Assembly (NCBI GenBank): GCA_964017185.1
Contig: OZ024872.1
Span: 59,327,817-59,391,816 of the forward strand
Direction of reading: 5' to 3'
From: Rugalucina vietnamica
Taxonomy: Eukaryota > Mollusca > Bivalvia > Lucinida > Lucinidae
DNA length: 64,000 nucleotides
Shown: positions 1 to 12,090 of the stretch, in pieces
How positions within the stretch are numbered: position 1 is the first letter of the stretch
Layout: every line of letters starts with the position of its first letter
The notes under the pieces: model-generated
The model's input: the letters and a program-made list of their open reading frames with translations, nothing else
Told to the model about the DNA's origin: nothing
Databases searched by the model: none
Program-made: the position numbers and the translations under genes

Positions 1-318
1 ACAACTGTACGGGATGATCCAAACTGCTTAATAAGAACTGAAACGTTGTACTCATCAGTCTACAATGTCTAATTTTGTTGAGGTATTCTTCGTAGCAATC
101 AATTTTCTTCGACTCTTTTGCATAGTTTTCATTCCCATGTGCTCATAGAGTTTCCAATCATGTCTCTATGGTACACAAGATTGGTTTTACAGAACCTTAT
201 TATTGTCGAGATTATCTGTTGAATTACAAAGCAGGTGTTTTCGAGTAAAGTCTTCCTCTCATTTCGTCCGCCATGACTCTGGTATGTTCTCTAGCTTCGA
301 CAGACTTGACCTTCAAAT

Positions 319-324
<6 letters not shown>

Positions 325-366
<42 letters not shown>
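325..366. repeat. Poly-T tract (42 T)
   Basis: An uninterrupted run of T. The matching part of copy 2 (about 9080-9340) has some 250 bp of ordinary sequence instead, so copy 1 has lost that piece around an expanded homopolymer. Confidence 0.95.
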
Positions 367-368
<2 letters not shown>

Positions 369-1997
369 TGTTATGTACTACTCATTGTTGAAATTAAGAC
401 TCCGCCAGAGACCACGCGGAGCTGTAGTGTTCCAGGAATATCTGGACTGTATAGGAAAGAGATAAGAAAATTAAAAGTGTTTTATATTATACATGCATAA
501 GAACATGATTTTCTAGCTGAATGATAAATTATTTTATAATCTGATTTAAGAGTAATGGAAAACAGTTACAAGAAAAGAATCTCAGAATGATGTTATGTCA
601 AACAATCAGTCATTTTGGCTAGCAAAAATCAGCTAAAACAGTGTATCTAAAATTGCATGCGATGACATATGAGAAATGGTTGGTTACAAGAAAGGTATTT
701 TAGGATAATTTTATTTCAAGCATGTGGCTCCAAAAAGTCTGATAAACCAGAGTGAGTCCAAACTGTAGGCTACAGTATGATAACTGTTTCTATTGCATTC
801 TGGTTTGACTTGTCAAGATCATATCGTACTACATGTGTAGGCTCACCCGATTTGTACCCATTGGACACTTCGAATAGTTCATCGGAATGCTTTCAACAAC
901 ATGCAAGTGATTCAAGTCTTAAGAACGTTATGTCATGCTATATACAGTGTAGTTTGGCTCTGTCTTTTTTAAAATAACTGAAGTATACACTGACACACAG
1001 ACATCAGGTAGACCATACTCAAAGTCAGTGTAATACTTTTATTTAAAAAAGGAGGAGTTTGATTTGAAGATAGGACATCCTTCTTTGAAACAAGCGATTA
1101 AAATACCAAGTTAATCGACAGATTTTAACAACTTTTAGATGACTCGCATGGGTTATTGAGCGCAGCAATCTTAAAAGATGCTCATTGTGCAATATGTCTT
1201 TCATCAGTGTGTGTTATATCCGGAATCTCTCAAAACAAAATACATGTATGTGAGAAGAAAGAATATCGTATTTTCGTGATTGTGCTTAGACAATCTTAGA
1301 CAGTTATATGGCGAATAATAAAATAGAATAAAACATCATTGACAAGACAGAATACTAATTGCCTGACACTTGTATGCATGAACCTCATGTTTCATACCAT
1401 TCCTGTGCCTACTTCCCGATTCGTAAATTATCGTAGATGGTGACTTGGGTAGCCAAAATAAAATCGGGCTTGTGAATACTACATAAATTATGATAAATTA
1501 TGACTTTTGTGTGCCAAGAATTTGGCCAGTTTGGCCTAGGAATGTAATTCATGTAAGCTCTAGCCAGGTACTAATGGACGGTCAATTATCGTGATTAGAT
1601 GCATACGGTGGAAATAGACCATTCCATATCTTCAATAAAATAGACTTATGACTATGCAGTGGAGCAGCTAAACGGTGGAAATTAAGCCACGAAGGACCTA
1701 GAATGAAAATCTAGACTGAAAGCATGCCTCGAAAACTTAAACGGAAGAAAAAAGAACATAGCAAAATTGAAGCATTTCGTACAAAATTTGAATTAAAACA
1801 CACAGCACTGTGTCAAGATATCTGCAACATAAAATAATCTTTATTTCTCAAAAACGTTTCTAAGTTACAGGTAAAGCCAGGTAACGGTATGCGAGTAATT
1901 GACATAATGGTAAATGGCAACCAGACAAACTAAAACATACCATAAATCAGCTGATGTCACAATATATACCTTTTCCATATAAACAAATATGATAAAT

Positions 1998-2231
1998 GAG
2001 CCATCGCATGAGAAAAACAACAATTTAGGTTCCGACTAGGTCCAACACAAACCAGCCTGTACAGTCACAGAAGCAGGCTAGAATCTTGAAATTTAGGATT
2101 TAAGAAGAAGAGGGATTGTACTATCCGTGTAAGGAAAACAAATGCGCTGATCAGCTTCGCGGTTACCGCGAAGCTGATCTGCGCCTTTGTTTTCGCCCAA
2201 GCATTTTGTTGGTTTACTTATGCAGTGGCTC
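1998..2231. repeat. Foldback (MITE-like) P element in unit copy 1
   Basis: About 234 bp with inverted ends of the form gagccRYc...ggctc and a central palindrome near 2140-2190. It is flanked by near-identical direct repeats of about 31 bp, at 1966-1996 and 2231-2262, containing the string ccttttccatataaacaaat. These are far longer than a normal target-site duplication. The same arrangement is present in copy 2, so the insertion predates that duplication. Confidence 0.85.
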
Positions 2232-2433
2232 ATATACCTTTTCCATATAAACAAATAAGATAATTCTTTTTTCTTTGTGAATCACAGGTGCTTTTATACT
2301 AATGGAATCAAATTAGAGCAAAGGTAATCATTTGATGCAATATTTCTTCTTTGCAGCCTACTCCAAGACTATCGTTAGTGTTTGTCATTTTGATACCAGA
2401 AGTATGGCACAAGTAAATACATTTGTCTTGGAG

Positions 2434-2567
2434 CCGCGGTGGTGTAATGGATAGCGTATTTGCTTAGCAATCGACAGGTTGCGGGGTCAAAACCCGGCTG
2501 GTACATATGCCTGTCATGTTCATGACAAATGTTCACCCTGACGTAATAAAGACAAACTTCCCATAGG
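2434..2567 (+). mobile_element. tRNA-derived SINE, present only in unit copy 1
   Basis: A 134 bp insertion relative to copy 2, where the flanks join directly at about 12293. The head resembles a tRNA: an A-box-like tggtgtaatggatagcgt at about 2440-2457 and a B-box-like ggtcaaaaccc at about 2484-2494. GGAG stands at both junctions, a possible short target duplication. The anticodon stem pairs poorly, so a functional tRNA is unlikely. Confidence 0.75.
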
Positions 2568-5500
2568 AGCAATTTTATTTCTAATATATTCGCAAGATTC
2601 GCTGTTCGCCAGATTCAAATGCAAAGTCCATGGGCCATTTTAGATCCGCATTCGCAAAGGTCTGACGTCCTGGTTTATAGAAAGTGTTAGCACGATGAAA
2701 CCAACAATCTTTAAATGATTGTAATTGATAGAATTGATAGAATAAATGTCATCATCACAAACTGAAATTGAGGCAATGTCTCCTCTGGGAGCTGTTTAAT
2801 CCAATTGTATGGAGATATGGCAGTGCAGAAACTTCTCCCCTTATTGACCGTCAATATGACGCGCTTTTATAGGGTGTAGGGTAGTCATCTCACTTTCAAA
2901 ATTAATTTCGGACAAAATAAAAGGATATTCTAACAAAATGTGTCTTTACGGTTTTAGCCTGGCACCCGAAACAAAGAGCAGATGCATAACGAACACATAC
3001 ATTAAGAAAGAAGCAGCACATACTGCGCATAAAACTTTACGAATGTAACCGCTAAGAAAAAAAAACGCCAATATCATATAAAAATAAAAATGTCTTTGTT
3101 TTGTAAATAGTCAGTTTATTTATAATGTTCGCAGATCATATCCAATCTTATATGTGCGTTACCATGATCTAATAAACAGCGTGTTGTACAGATTCGTAGT
3201 CTGGTCTAAGCATTCGCACAAAAACAAAACATGGTTTCTGGCATGTTAATGATATAATGGTGACAGTATGGTGCAAATATAACTGACCTAAAATTGGCAC
3301 GTACCTCAGGCAAATTCTGGCCAGGTACTAATAGGTAATCCATTATTGTGATGAGAGACATACGTAGGTAATTAATATCCTAGAAGCTTCTTCGTTTAGT
3401 TACACCGGATCGGAGAAAGGTTTGGACTGCGTCCGAATAGTAATGATGCAGGTTGATCTCGGTCAGCATTTCAGTAACACGCAGCATGGCACAAATGAGA
3501 ACAGATTTCAAAGCCATCACAAACTCGCAAAAGCCTTCGTGATCTTCATGATTACGTTGCATCAATTAGCAGAGGAAAATTGCTTGTTTATTACTTAGTT
3601 TATTCAGATATGCTTTCAGCAAGGTCAGACTGCCTCGATCTGTTTCGAAACACATGCCCCGTATGTATCCAACTGCTTCTCATCTTAGTCGTATAATAAG
3701 ATTCACCCTTTGAAATCATGATTGCAAAGTTGTGTTATATCCCTGGGTGAGGTGTATCAGATTTGCTTCTTGTAACAACCAATTTGTGGCACTGTTTGTA
3801 TAAAAGTGTGATTGTTCCTTTCAATTAGCTTTGAATGTTAAGATCCTAGTTTTATTTCCGACTCACTGTACGAGTTAATTACAAAACAGAGCTTGCTCTC
3901 TATAGAGAAATTATTAGAATCATTAATCAGACTCTTGTTATAATAATAAACGAAGAGAGTAGGAAAACTTTCGGTGTGTCTTTAGAACAAGAGGGTGAAA
4001 TGTGTGTCTTAGACATTCATGTAAAAAGCTTGACAAAAAGTATTGCAATATAAAACTTACTATCTATGAGAAAATTTTCAGTGTCATTAATCTGACTCTA
4101 GTTATAGTTACTAGCAATCAGAGAAGAAAGGCGCGTTACTTTAGGCGTCCCACGACTAGAACAACGTAAAGACAAAATGCGTGTTATTGTCATTGAAGAT
4201 GACTGATTTTAAAAGTGTTTGAAGAAAAATGTATGGAGAAGAACGTGTCACTGTAGACAAAACTGAAAATTTTGAAATATGTTTTCTACAGGATGAAACT
4301 TGGTACCTTTACCCCATCTTAAAACAACTTGCATATACAAAGTTAGACCTATAGAAACATTAATCCTTGAGAAACAAAGAAACATAGAGATGGAAGCAAA
4401 TTAAACAGTGGCATCAAAACTGAACTTAGTGTGATAATGAAGCGAGCAAAGCATGTTTTATGATGCTGGAAATGGCTGTTTTATATGAAAACAATTCACT
4501 TTACTACTTCCTATTCTCTGCAAATGTTGAGAGTTTTAAGCTTTCATCGTACAAGTGAAAAATAAAAGAAGGTAGAACGGCACCTAAAGAACGTGTGAGT
4601 TTAAACATTCCCGACCTTTTATGTTTGAAACAATGACAAAGCCGCGGGTTGAATGAAGAGCCGACAGATAATTTTGATTTTTTTTTTCTTTAAAAAAACG
4701 CAGCCATCATGCCGCTTAACCGTCATATACAGTCTGACACATTCAGGATACAACATCTTTGGTCGCACCGAATCCATGACGCACCGAATACTGATAATTG
4801 CTAAAATTACCCAAAGTGTACGTTTCATTAAGTGCAACATCAGAAATCCACGTCTTCTATTATATTTCCAGTACTGACATATTGCATGGAGCTCATAATC
4901 AGAAATATAAGACACAAAGAGGGTACCCTACAGCGCTGTAGTGCTCAAGCCCTATCATCGTGTTTATCAGACTTGTTTCGGCATGGGTCCATAAAAGATC
5001 ATGCAGCTTGAGTTTTGCAAGAATGATAAATTGTTTCATAATCTGTTCAGTAAGTGTTTTGACAAATTTGAGAAAATATGGATAAGCGCAAGTTTATTTG
5101 CCAGTTTTGTAGGAGTTTTAAGAAATAATCGAAAAAGTGGTATACATGTAGTGCTTAAGATCAGCAACAACATTTACATTGTTACTGCACTGATCAAATT
5201 AATTCAAATTATTTATTCTCTGTTTACTATTAATTTAAGCAACATCAGACTTGTTGACTATTGTCATTTTTATAATGAAGAGTCGCTATATTTTGCTGAG
5301 CTTGTATACTCTCTCTACCTACCCTTCACTACTTTGCGTATGTACATATAAGCAACAGTAATCAATCGCTTTGGTGTCAAGCTATTGTTTTCTAATCCGC
5401 AATAAGTTTAATGATATATGGACATATTATTGATTCACAACATCGATGGTTGCAGGCACTAGAATCTTTATTTGATGATTCCTTTGAGGACAAAAATGTC

Positions 5501-5849
5501 ATAAACATCGCTGTTGTGTTTGACCTTGAGTACAGGCTTCCTGATAGAAATAGTAGTAATATGGCATGTTGGAATTTTTTAGCGGACACAACAAAGCACA
5601 TTAAAGGTTTTCTCTCACCGCATTCATTTTAGTTGCTTGACCCACCGGGGTTCAACTGGTGTTTTTCTTTTGCTCCGTGTTTCCGTAAGTTATTCGGCGC
5701 TCAGGGATCTCCATCGTCGGGCAGCTTACTGAGTCTTTTGAGTCCTCGTTTTTGATTCATCAAGGTGGTTATCATGCTTTATTCGTTTGTCCTTGATGGT
5801 TCATTGACTAGTTAGAGATTCACCACGAGGACAGAACAACTAACTAAAT

Positions 5850-6203
5850 GTTGTGAACCACAGCGGAAGATGTGGATGAGGTTAGGCGCCTGTAAAACCG
5901 GTTTAAGCCCCCAGTAATTTTATATTACTGATCGTTCCAAGGCGGTACTTCTGTTGTGGTTAAAATTGTTTTGTGTTTTGGAGTCGAATTTTGTGCTGTT
6001 TGAGCCTTATGTTTTCATATTGTTAGTTCAGTTCGGGTAACTGAGTGGCCGCCTATTGGGGAATAGCTGCTCACTCGGCTTACGACGTCTTCATGGTATA
6101 AGTACTTTATAAGTCATTTTAATTTTTCACACCCCTCGATTTATGGAGTGGGAATTTCTTTCTGATTGCGCCATTTCCTGATCATTGCCTATTTGTACCT
6201 TTT
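5850..6203 (+). repeat. U-family repeat in unit copy 1
   Basis: It begins near gttgtgaaccacag and ends near ttgtaccttttt. Related sequence occurs at 25927-26284 (the same insertion in copy 2), at 27557-27852 (an independent site in copy 3) and, reversed and about 1.07 kb long, at 10613-11685. Copy 3 lacks it at the equivalent position near 29.94 kb. No protein was recognised. Confidence 0.7.
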
Positions 6204-6825
6204 TCTTCTCTTATTTGTCTCCCGGTTTGCATTTATTGCTAACGTTTGCCAAATCTTATCTATAACCACAACAGAAAAGCCAAGTTCATACTGTCTTACG
6301 ATGACGTATTGTGACAAAGCTAAGTTGATGAAACTTCCGAGTATTAAGTGATTGTAATTGATCGACTAACTGCCATGTTTGTAAAGTGAGTTTGAAGCAT
6401 TGTCCCTTGTGGGGTCTTTTGATGATATTGTAACCAATGTCTGGACGAAGTTGTAAATGACCGACTCGTAGCTGACTTCAATGTTCTTTATCGCCAAGGT
6501 AGACGGATACATAAAACAACTGGAAGCTTGTGGATAGATAAAGAAGCTTAAGAGCATCGAAAATCCCAAGTCCCTGGACATCTTATAGGGTACTGTAGGG
6601 TACATGTATCTGCGCCCTTGTTGATATTGTCACTGTGTCTACAATTATGCTTATGTGTGCGTTAATTGTGATATTGAGCTAGACAAGAAACAATGTTACA
6701 TGTAGTTCTGTGATCAAATAAATCGAAATAAGATTTAGTTACATTATATCCGAGTGTAGAAAATTAGACAGGAAAGTAAGAAATTCTTGAAAAGTCTTTA
6801 GATTAAAAAATGACAACTTATATTA

Positions 6826-7245
6826 CACTCCGCATGGGAAAACCAACAGTCTGTATAGGCGAAAACAAAGGCGCAGATCAGCTTCGAAGTAACTGCTAAG
6901 CTGATCACGCCTTTGTTTTCGTACACTGGCTCCAGTCCTATGTCCTATGTTCAATATTTTCTTATAACACTATAGTACATTACATTCATCATATTCTATA
7001 ACCTCCACAAAATTTCTTGCATAAAGATTTACCTCTCTTCACAGCCTCAAAACTGAGACATCAGAAGATTTTGAGGCATGTATTGAGTATGCATGTTTTA
7101 TTGATAAACATGTTGCAACCATTTTGACGACGGGGGCCAGTCTATTGTTTTCGCTGCACGGATAGTTTTAATTCTTCTACTTTCTAAATACAAACTTTCC
7201 AGCCTCTAACCATCTTCTGTGGCTGTACAGCCGGCTTGTGTCGGA
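6826..7245. repeat. P-element fragments
   Basis: Two pieces of P: 6826-6930, with the end repeat and a degraded central palindrome, and about 7160-7245, with the ctgtggctgtacagccggc segment. About 230 bp of other sequence lies between. This is probably one decayed copy. Confidence 0.55.
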
Positions 7246-7310
7246 CGAAAAAAAAATAGATCATTCAAAGCTGGTATATGCAGGAATACGCGGCTTCTTT
7301 AATATATTAA

Positions 7311-8254
7311 GGATGTTCGCTGCCAATGAAAAAGTATTCAAACTTTTTTTCTAAACACTCTTTTTTGATTCCAAAATACAACACAAGACATTTGAAAACA
7401 AAATAAATATAGGGTAGTGTGCATTTTTTCAAGCTACAGGCCTCTGAATGAGACCTCTGAGCACCATGTTTTAAATTTGGTAAAATTAATTTAATTTATA
7501 ATTCTTTGAAACATACCTGTCTTGAACAAAAATACACCTAGAATGCTTTCAAAAGTCATAATATTTACGTAGCGCAGACAATATTGGACCAAAAGCATAG
7601 AAAAATTTGCAACTTTGAGTGGATGACAAAATTTTACGATTCCTTTTCTAACCCTACCCCGATACTTGAAAAGTCGGAAAAAAATCAATATTTTGAAATG
7701 TACCAAACCAATATTTGTTGATTCAAACTTTTTCTTGTATTTTCACACAACACAGAACTTGGTAATGTTGTTCGAATAAAAGAAAGAAAAATATAGGGTA
7801 GTGAGCATATAAGAGAGAACCAACAACTTGAAAATCGCCATTTTCGGCCTTTTTTCGGCTGTTTTGTTTCTAAAAGCCCATTTCATAAAACCACCTTAAA
7901 TTTTAAAACCAGCACACCAAAGACACAAAAATGACTTAGAATACCATATACACATATACTGCTGCTAAAATAAACATCGAACCAGTGCAATTAATTTGAA
8001 GATGTGTAATATTCAAGTTTACCTACCCCTACCCCCTAAATTTTACTGACAACTAAAATTTTCTGAAAAGTTGCAGAAAATGGGGTGAAAAAATGAAGTT
8101 TCTTAGATTGACAATTTTCATGGCTCATTCGAAGCATATCATCAATATGTATCCAAATATAAAATATTAGGAAAATATCTGCAACCGTTTACGAGATATT
8201 CAAGAAAAGAAAAACCGGAAGTTCCGAAATGTCAAATGTTAGCAGCGAACATCC
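7311..8254. mobile_element. TTAA-flanked non-autonomous DNA transposon, 944 bp
   Basis: It begins ggatgttcgctgc and ends with the inverse, gcagcgaacatcc. TTAA flanks it at 7307-7310 and 8255-8258. TTAA duplication is typical of piggyBac-type transposition. There is no transposase frame; the interior is AT-rich with two blocks of the form aatatagggtagtg. The superfamily assignment rests only on the TTAA. Confidence 0.8.
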
Positions 8255-8258
8255 TTAA

Positions 8259-8754
8259 GCAGAGACGGGAGAAAATTAAACACCGGTCATAAAATAATTT
8301 TATTGCGGTAATGGAGCGAAGAAAAGCATGTTTTATGATACTGGCAATGCCTGTTTTATTAGGAAAACAATTCACTTCGCCACTTCGCTTCCTCTAACGA
8401 TAAAGACTATGAAGTTTTAGAATAGTTCACGGTTTGAGTAAATGATATAGAAGCACATAATCGAAGGCAATCTAAAGTTCAAGGTAAATCCGCTTCGTCT
8501 GTTTCAATTTAGATCAAAGTGGACACAAAAACGGCGTTTTAGATTGACTTGTTCTTCTGCCGGTGATGCTTACTTGAAAATCAAAATCAAACTGCTGTTT
8601 ACAGTTTATTTCAATATATCGGGCTTAATACAAGCAAAATGGGAAAACAATGCATGCAAATGATGATAATAGTGATACATGACATATTTAGAAAACACAC
8701 ACAAAGACATATTATATTCATTGTAGGCCCACACCTATTATGCCTCTCTGATAA
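8259..8754. other. Spacer between unit copies 1 and 2
   Basis: Non-coding. About 8290-8420 resembles 4435-4520 of the unit (agcatgttttatgat, then aaaacaattcact), so it is a displaced unit fragment. Nothing else was recognised. Confidence 0.55.
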
Positions 8755-10612
8755 ACAACTGTACGGGATGATCCAAACTGCTTAATAAGAATTGAAACGT
8801 TGTACTCATCAGTCTACAATGTCTAATTTTGTTGAGGTATTCTTCCTACCAATAAATTTTCTTGGATTGTTTTGCATAGTTTTCATTCCCATGTGCTCAT
8901 GGAGTTTCCAATCATGTCTCTATGGTACACAAGATTGGTTTTACAGAACCTTATTATTGTACAGATTATCTGTTGAATTACAAAGCAGGTGTTTCCGAGT
9001 GAAGTCTTCCTCTAATTTCGTCCGCGATGACTCTGGTATGTTCTCTAGCTTCGACAGACTTGACCTTCAAATATAAGATTATTTTAGTGTCAGGCAAGCA
9101 GTGTATTGTTTTTGCTGTTTAAGACATCTAGCAAAGTTTGGAGTTTCTAAATTTTACCTATCTCGGCCAAAATTGTGCAAGTTCTCTACACCTTCCTCAA
9201 ACGACAGAGAAACAGTAGTGTTCTTCCTTTCAATTCCAGAACGATTTCAAGGTCGTTAAAATGAGTTTGATGATACTCATCTACCTGAGATAAGGTGTGA
9301 CCAATATCATGCGTGAAGTATTTTATAATACTTATTGATGAAATCAAGACTCCGCCAGAGAACACACAGAGCTATAGTGTTCCAGGAATATCTTCATTGT
9401 ATAGGAAATAGACAAGAAAAATTAAAAAGTTTTTTTTTATATAAAAACATAAGTTCTAGCTGAATGATAAATTATTTTATAATCTGCTTTCAGAGTAATT
9501 GAAAACAGTTACAAGAAAAGAATCTCAGAATGATGTTATGTCAAACAATCAGTCATTTTGGCTAGCAAAGATCAGCTAAAACAGTGTATCTAAAATTGCA
9601 TGCGATGACATATGAGAAATGGTTGGTTACAAGAAAGGTATTTCAGAATAATTCTATTTCAAGCATGTGGCTCCAAAAGGTCTGATAAACCTGGGTGTGT
9701 CCAAACTGTAGGCTACAGTATGATAACTGTTTCTGATGCATTTGATTTGACTTGTCAAGATCATATCGTACTACAAGTGTAGGTTCACCCGATTTGTACC
9801 CATTGGACACTTCAAATAGTTAATCGGAATGCTTTCAACAACATACCAGTGATTCAGTCTTAAGAAAGACCAGATATGTCATGCTATATACAGTGTAGTA
9901 TGGCTCTGTCTTTGTTGAAATAACTGAAGTATACACTGACACACAGACATCAGGTGGTCCTTACTCAAAGTCAGTGTAATACTTTTATTTATAAAAAGCA
10001 GGAGTTTGATTTGAAGATAGGACATCCTTCATTGAAACAAGCGCCTAAAATTCCAAGTGCAAAAACCTTTTAGATGACACGTATAGGTTCTTGAGCGCAG
10101 CAATCTTAAAAGATGCTCATTGTGCAATATGTCTTTTATCAGTGTGTGTTATATCCGGAATCTCATCCAAACAAAATATGTGAGAAGAAAGAATATCGTA
10201 TTGTCGTGTTTGTGCTTAGACATTCTTTACACAGTTATATGGCGAATAAGAATAAAGTAGAATAAAACATCATTGATAAGACATGTTACTAATTGCCTGA
10301 CACTTGAATGCATGAACCTCATACCATTCCTGTGCCTACTTCCCAATTCGTAAAATGGTGACTTGGGTAGCCAAAATAAAATCGATCATGTGAATACTAC
10401 ATGTGTGCCAAGAATATAGCCAACTTGGCCTAGTTATGTATTTCATGTAAGCTCTAGCCAGGTACTAATGGACGGTCAATTATCGTGATTAGATGCATAC
10501 GGTGGCAATTGAGCCACGTATGATCTAGGATGAAAGCATGCCTCGAAAGCTTAAACATAAGAAAAAAGAACATAGCAAAGTTGAAGCATTTCGTACATAA
10601 TTTGAATTAAAA

Positions 10613-11685
10613 AGGTACAAGTCGGCAATGATCAGGAAAAGGCACAATCAGAAAGAAATTCCCACTCCAAAAACCGAAGTGGGAAAAAACATATTGACAA
10701 CTGGAAACTTGTAGTAAGAAAACGTATGGTAAGCCGAGTGAGCACCTATTTCCCAATAGGCGGCCACTCAGTTACAATAATTTGAAAACGCACTTAAGGA
10801 CTTATGGGTGGTCACTGTACATACATAATTGAAGATTTACCTGTATAAAAAAGCATTGTTTATTTTGTCAACAATGCTACATTCTTTAGCATGCTTTATC
10901 ATGGGATTATTGAATATGTTACAAATACATGGATTTGTGTATACATGATTGTGGAATGAGTGTTCAGCTCAGAGCAAGTGAGTCATTTTTCAGTTACTTC
11001 CGGGTTGAAATCGTCGGACCCATTTTTCTTAGCTTTTTGAAAAAAATAAGACAGATTTTTCAATGTAGTCATTGACTTCAATCATATAAGAACCTGAAAC
11101 AAAAGGCATGTCATCTTTCAGCAAACAATAAGCGCACACTAGCCGCCCCAAGTTACCCACTTTCAGAATTTTCCAGAAAAATATGTTTACACTAACTTTT
11201 CCGAGAGAAATACATTTCCATGACCCCAAAATAACCCTTTATTTGTCAGATTATGTATCCTAGACATTTAGGCTTTGCGTAATTTTTATTCAAATGCATT
11301 CCATTTTCCAGGAAATGGGTCCCACGAAAACCAGTTACATTTCCAATTTTACACCAAGCTATTTAAAATTTTAAAATAATAACTATATTGATCATTCCTA
11401 GAATCAGTGACGTCTATTAGCAATAAATACACATCATCATTTGATTGACAGACTCAGGAAAACAGTAGATTTCTGTTTTACATACCCCACCCACTCATGT
11501 CAATATTGATAAATCCATAAGGTGCAAACAGCACAAAAATTCAACACCAAGACATAAAACAATAAGAACCACAACAGAAGTAGTGCCTTGGAACGATCAG
11601 TAATATAAAATTACTGGCGGGCTTAAACTAGTTTACATGGCCGTAACCTCGCCCTCATCTTCTGCTGTGGTTCACAACACATGTA
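10613..11685 (-). mobile_element. Long U-family insertion in unit copy 2
   Basis: About 1073 bp absent from copy 1, where the sequence runs uninterrupted near 1797. Its ends, reversed, match both ends of the U repeat at 5850-6203; its middle (about 10.8-11.57 kb) is missing from the short copies. A 66 aa frame at 11029-11229 (-) resembles nothing known to me. The mechanism is unknown. Confidence 0.7.
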
Positions 11686-11875
11686 CTGTGTCAAGATATC
11701 TGCAACATAAAGTAATCTTTATTTCTCAAAAACGTTTCTAAGTTACAGGTAAAGCCAGGTAACGGTATGCGAGTAATTGACATAATGGTAAATGGCAACC
11801 AGACAAACTAAAACATACCATAAATCAGCTGGTGTCACAATATATACCTTTTCCATATAAACAAATATGATAAAT

Positions 11876-12090
11876 GAGCCATTGCATGAGAAAAACAACA
11901 ATTTGGGTTCCGACCAGGTCCAACACAAACCAGTCTGTACAGTCACAGAAGCAGGCTAGAATCTTGAAATTTCGGATTTAAGAAGAAGTGGGATTGTACT
12001 ATCCGTGTAGCGAAAACAAAGGCGCTGCGAAGCTGATCTGCGCCTTTGTTTTCGCCCAAGCATTTTGTTGGTTTACTTATGCAGTGGCTC
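11876..12090. repeat. P element in unit copy 2, central hairpin partly deleted
   Basis: Counterpart of 1998-2231. It lacks about 19 bp covering most of the left half of the central palindrome; the right half is intact. The long flanking direct repeats are kept. Confidence 0.85.

Larger units (their letters stand above)
1..6655 (+). repeat. Tandem duplication unit, copy 1 (left edge open)
   Basis: The sequence from base 1 reappears almost unchanged from 8755. The match continues to about 6.65 kb here, against about 26.73 kb in copy 2 once the insertions in copy 2 are removed. The window opens inside the unit, so the array probably extends to the left. The unit is AT-rich. It holds only short open frames, for example 3380-3565 and 6366-6605 on the minus strand and 5411-5632 on the plus strand. 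These are disrupted or changed in the other copies and resemble no family I know. I read the unit as non-coding or as a decayed gene. Copy 1 keeps the uninterrupted target sites of the two largest insertions in copy 2, at 5000-5004 and 5235-5238. Confidence 0.85.

Noticed and set aside
2434..2506. Functional tRNA gene
   Set aside because: A- and B-box-like words are present but the anticodon and acceptor stems do not pair; it is a SINE head.
3380..3565. 61 aa frame identical at 13081-13266
   Set aside because: The identity only reflects the recent duplication; the frame is lost in copy 3 (about 27365-27540).
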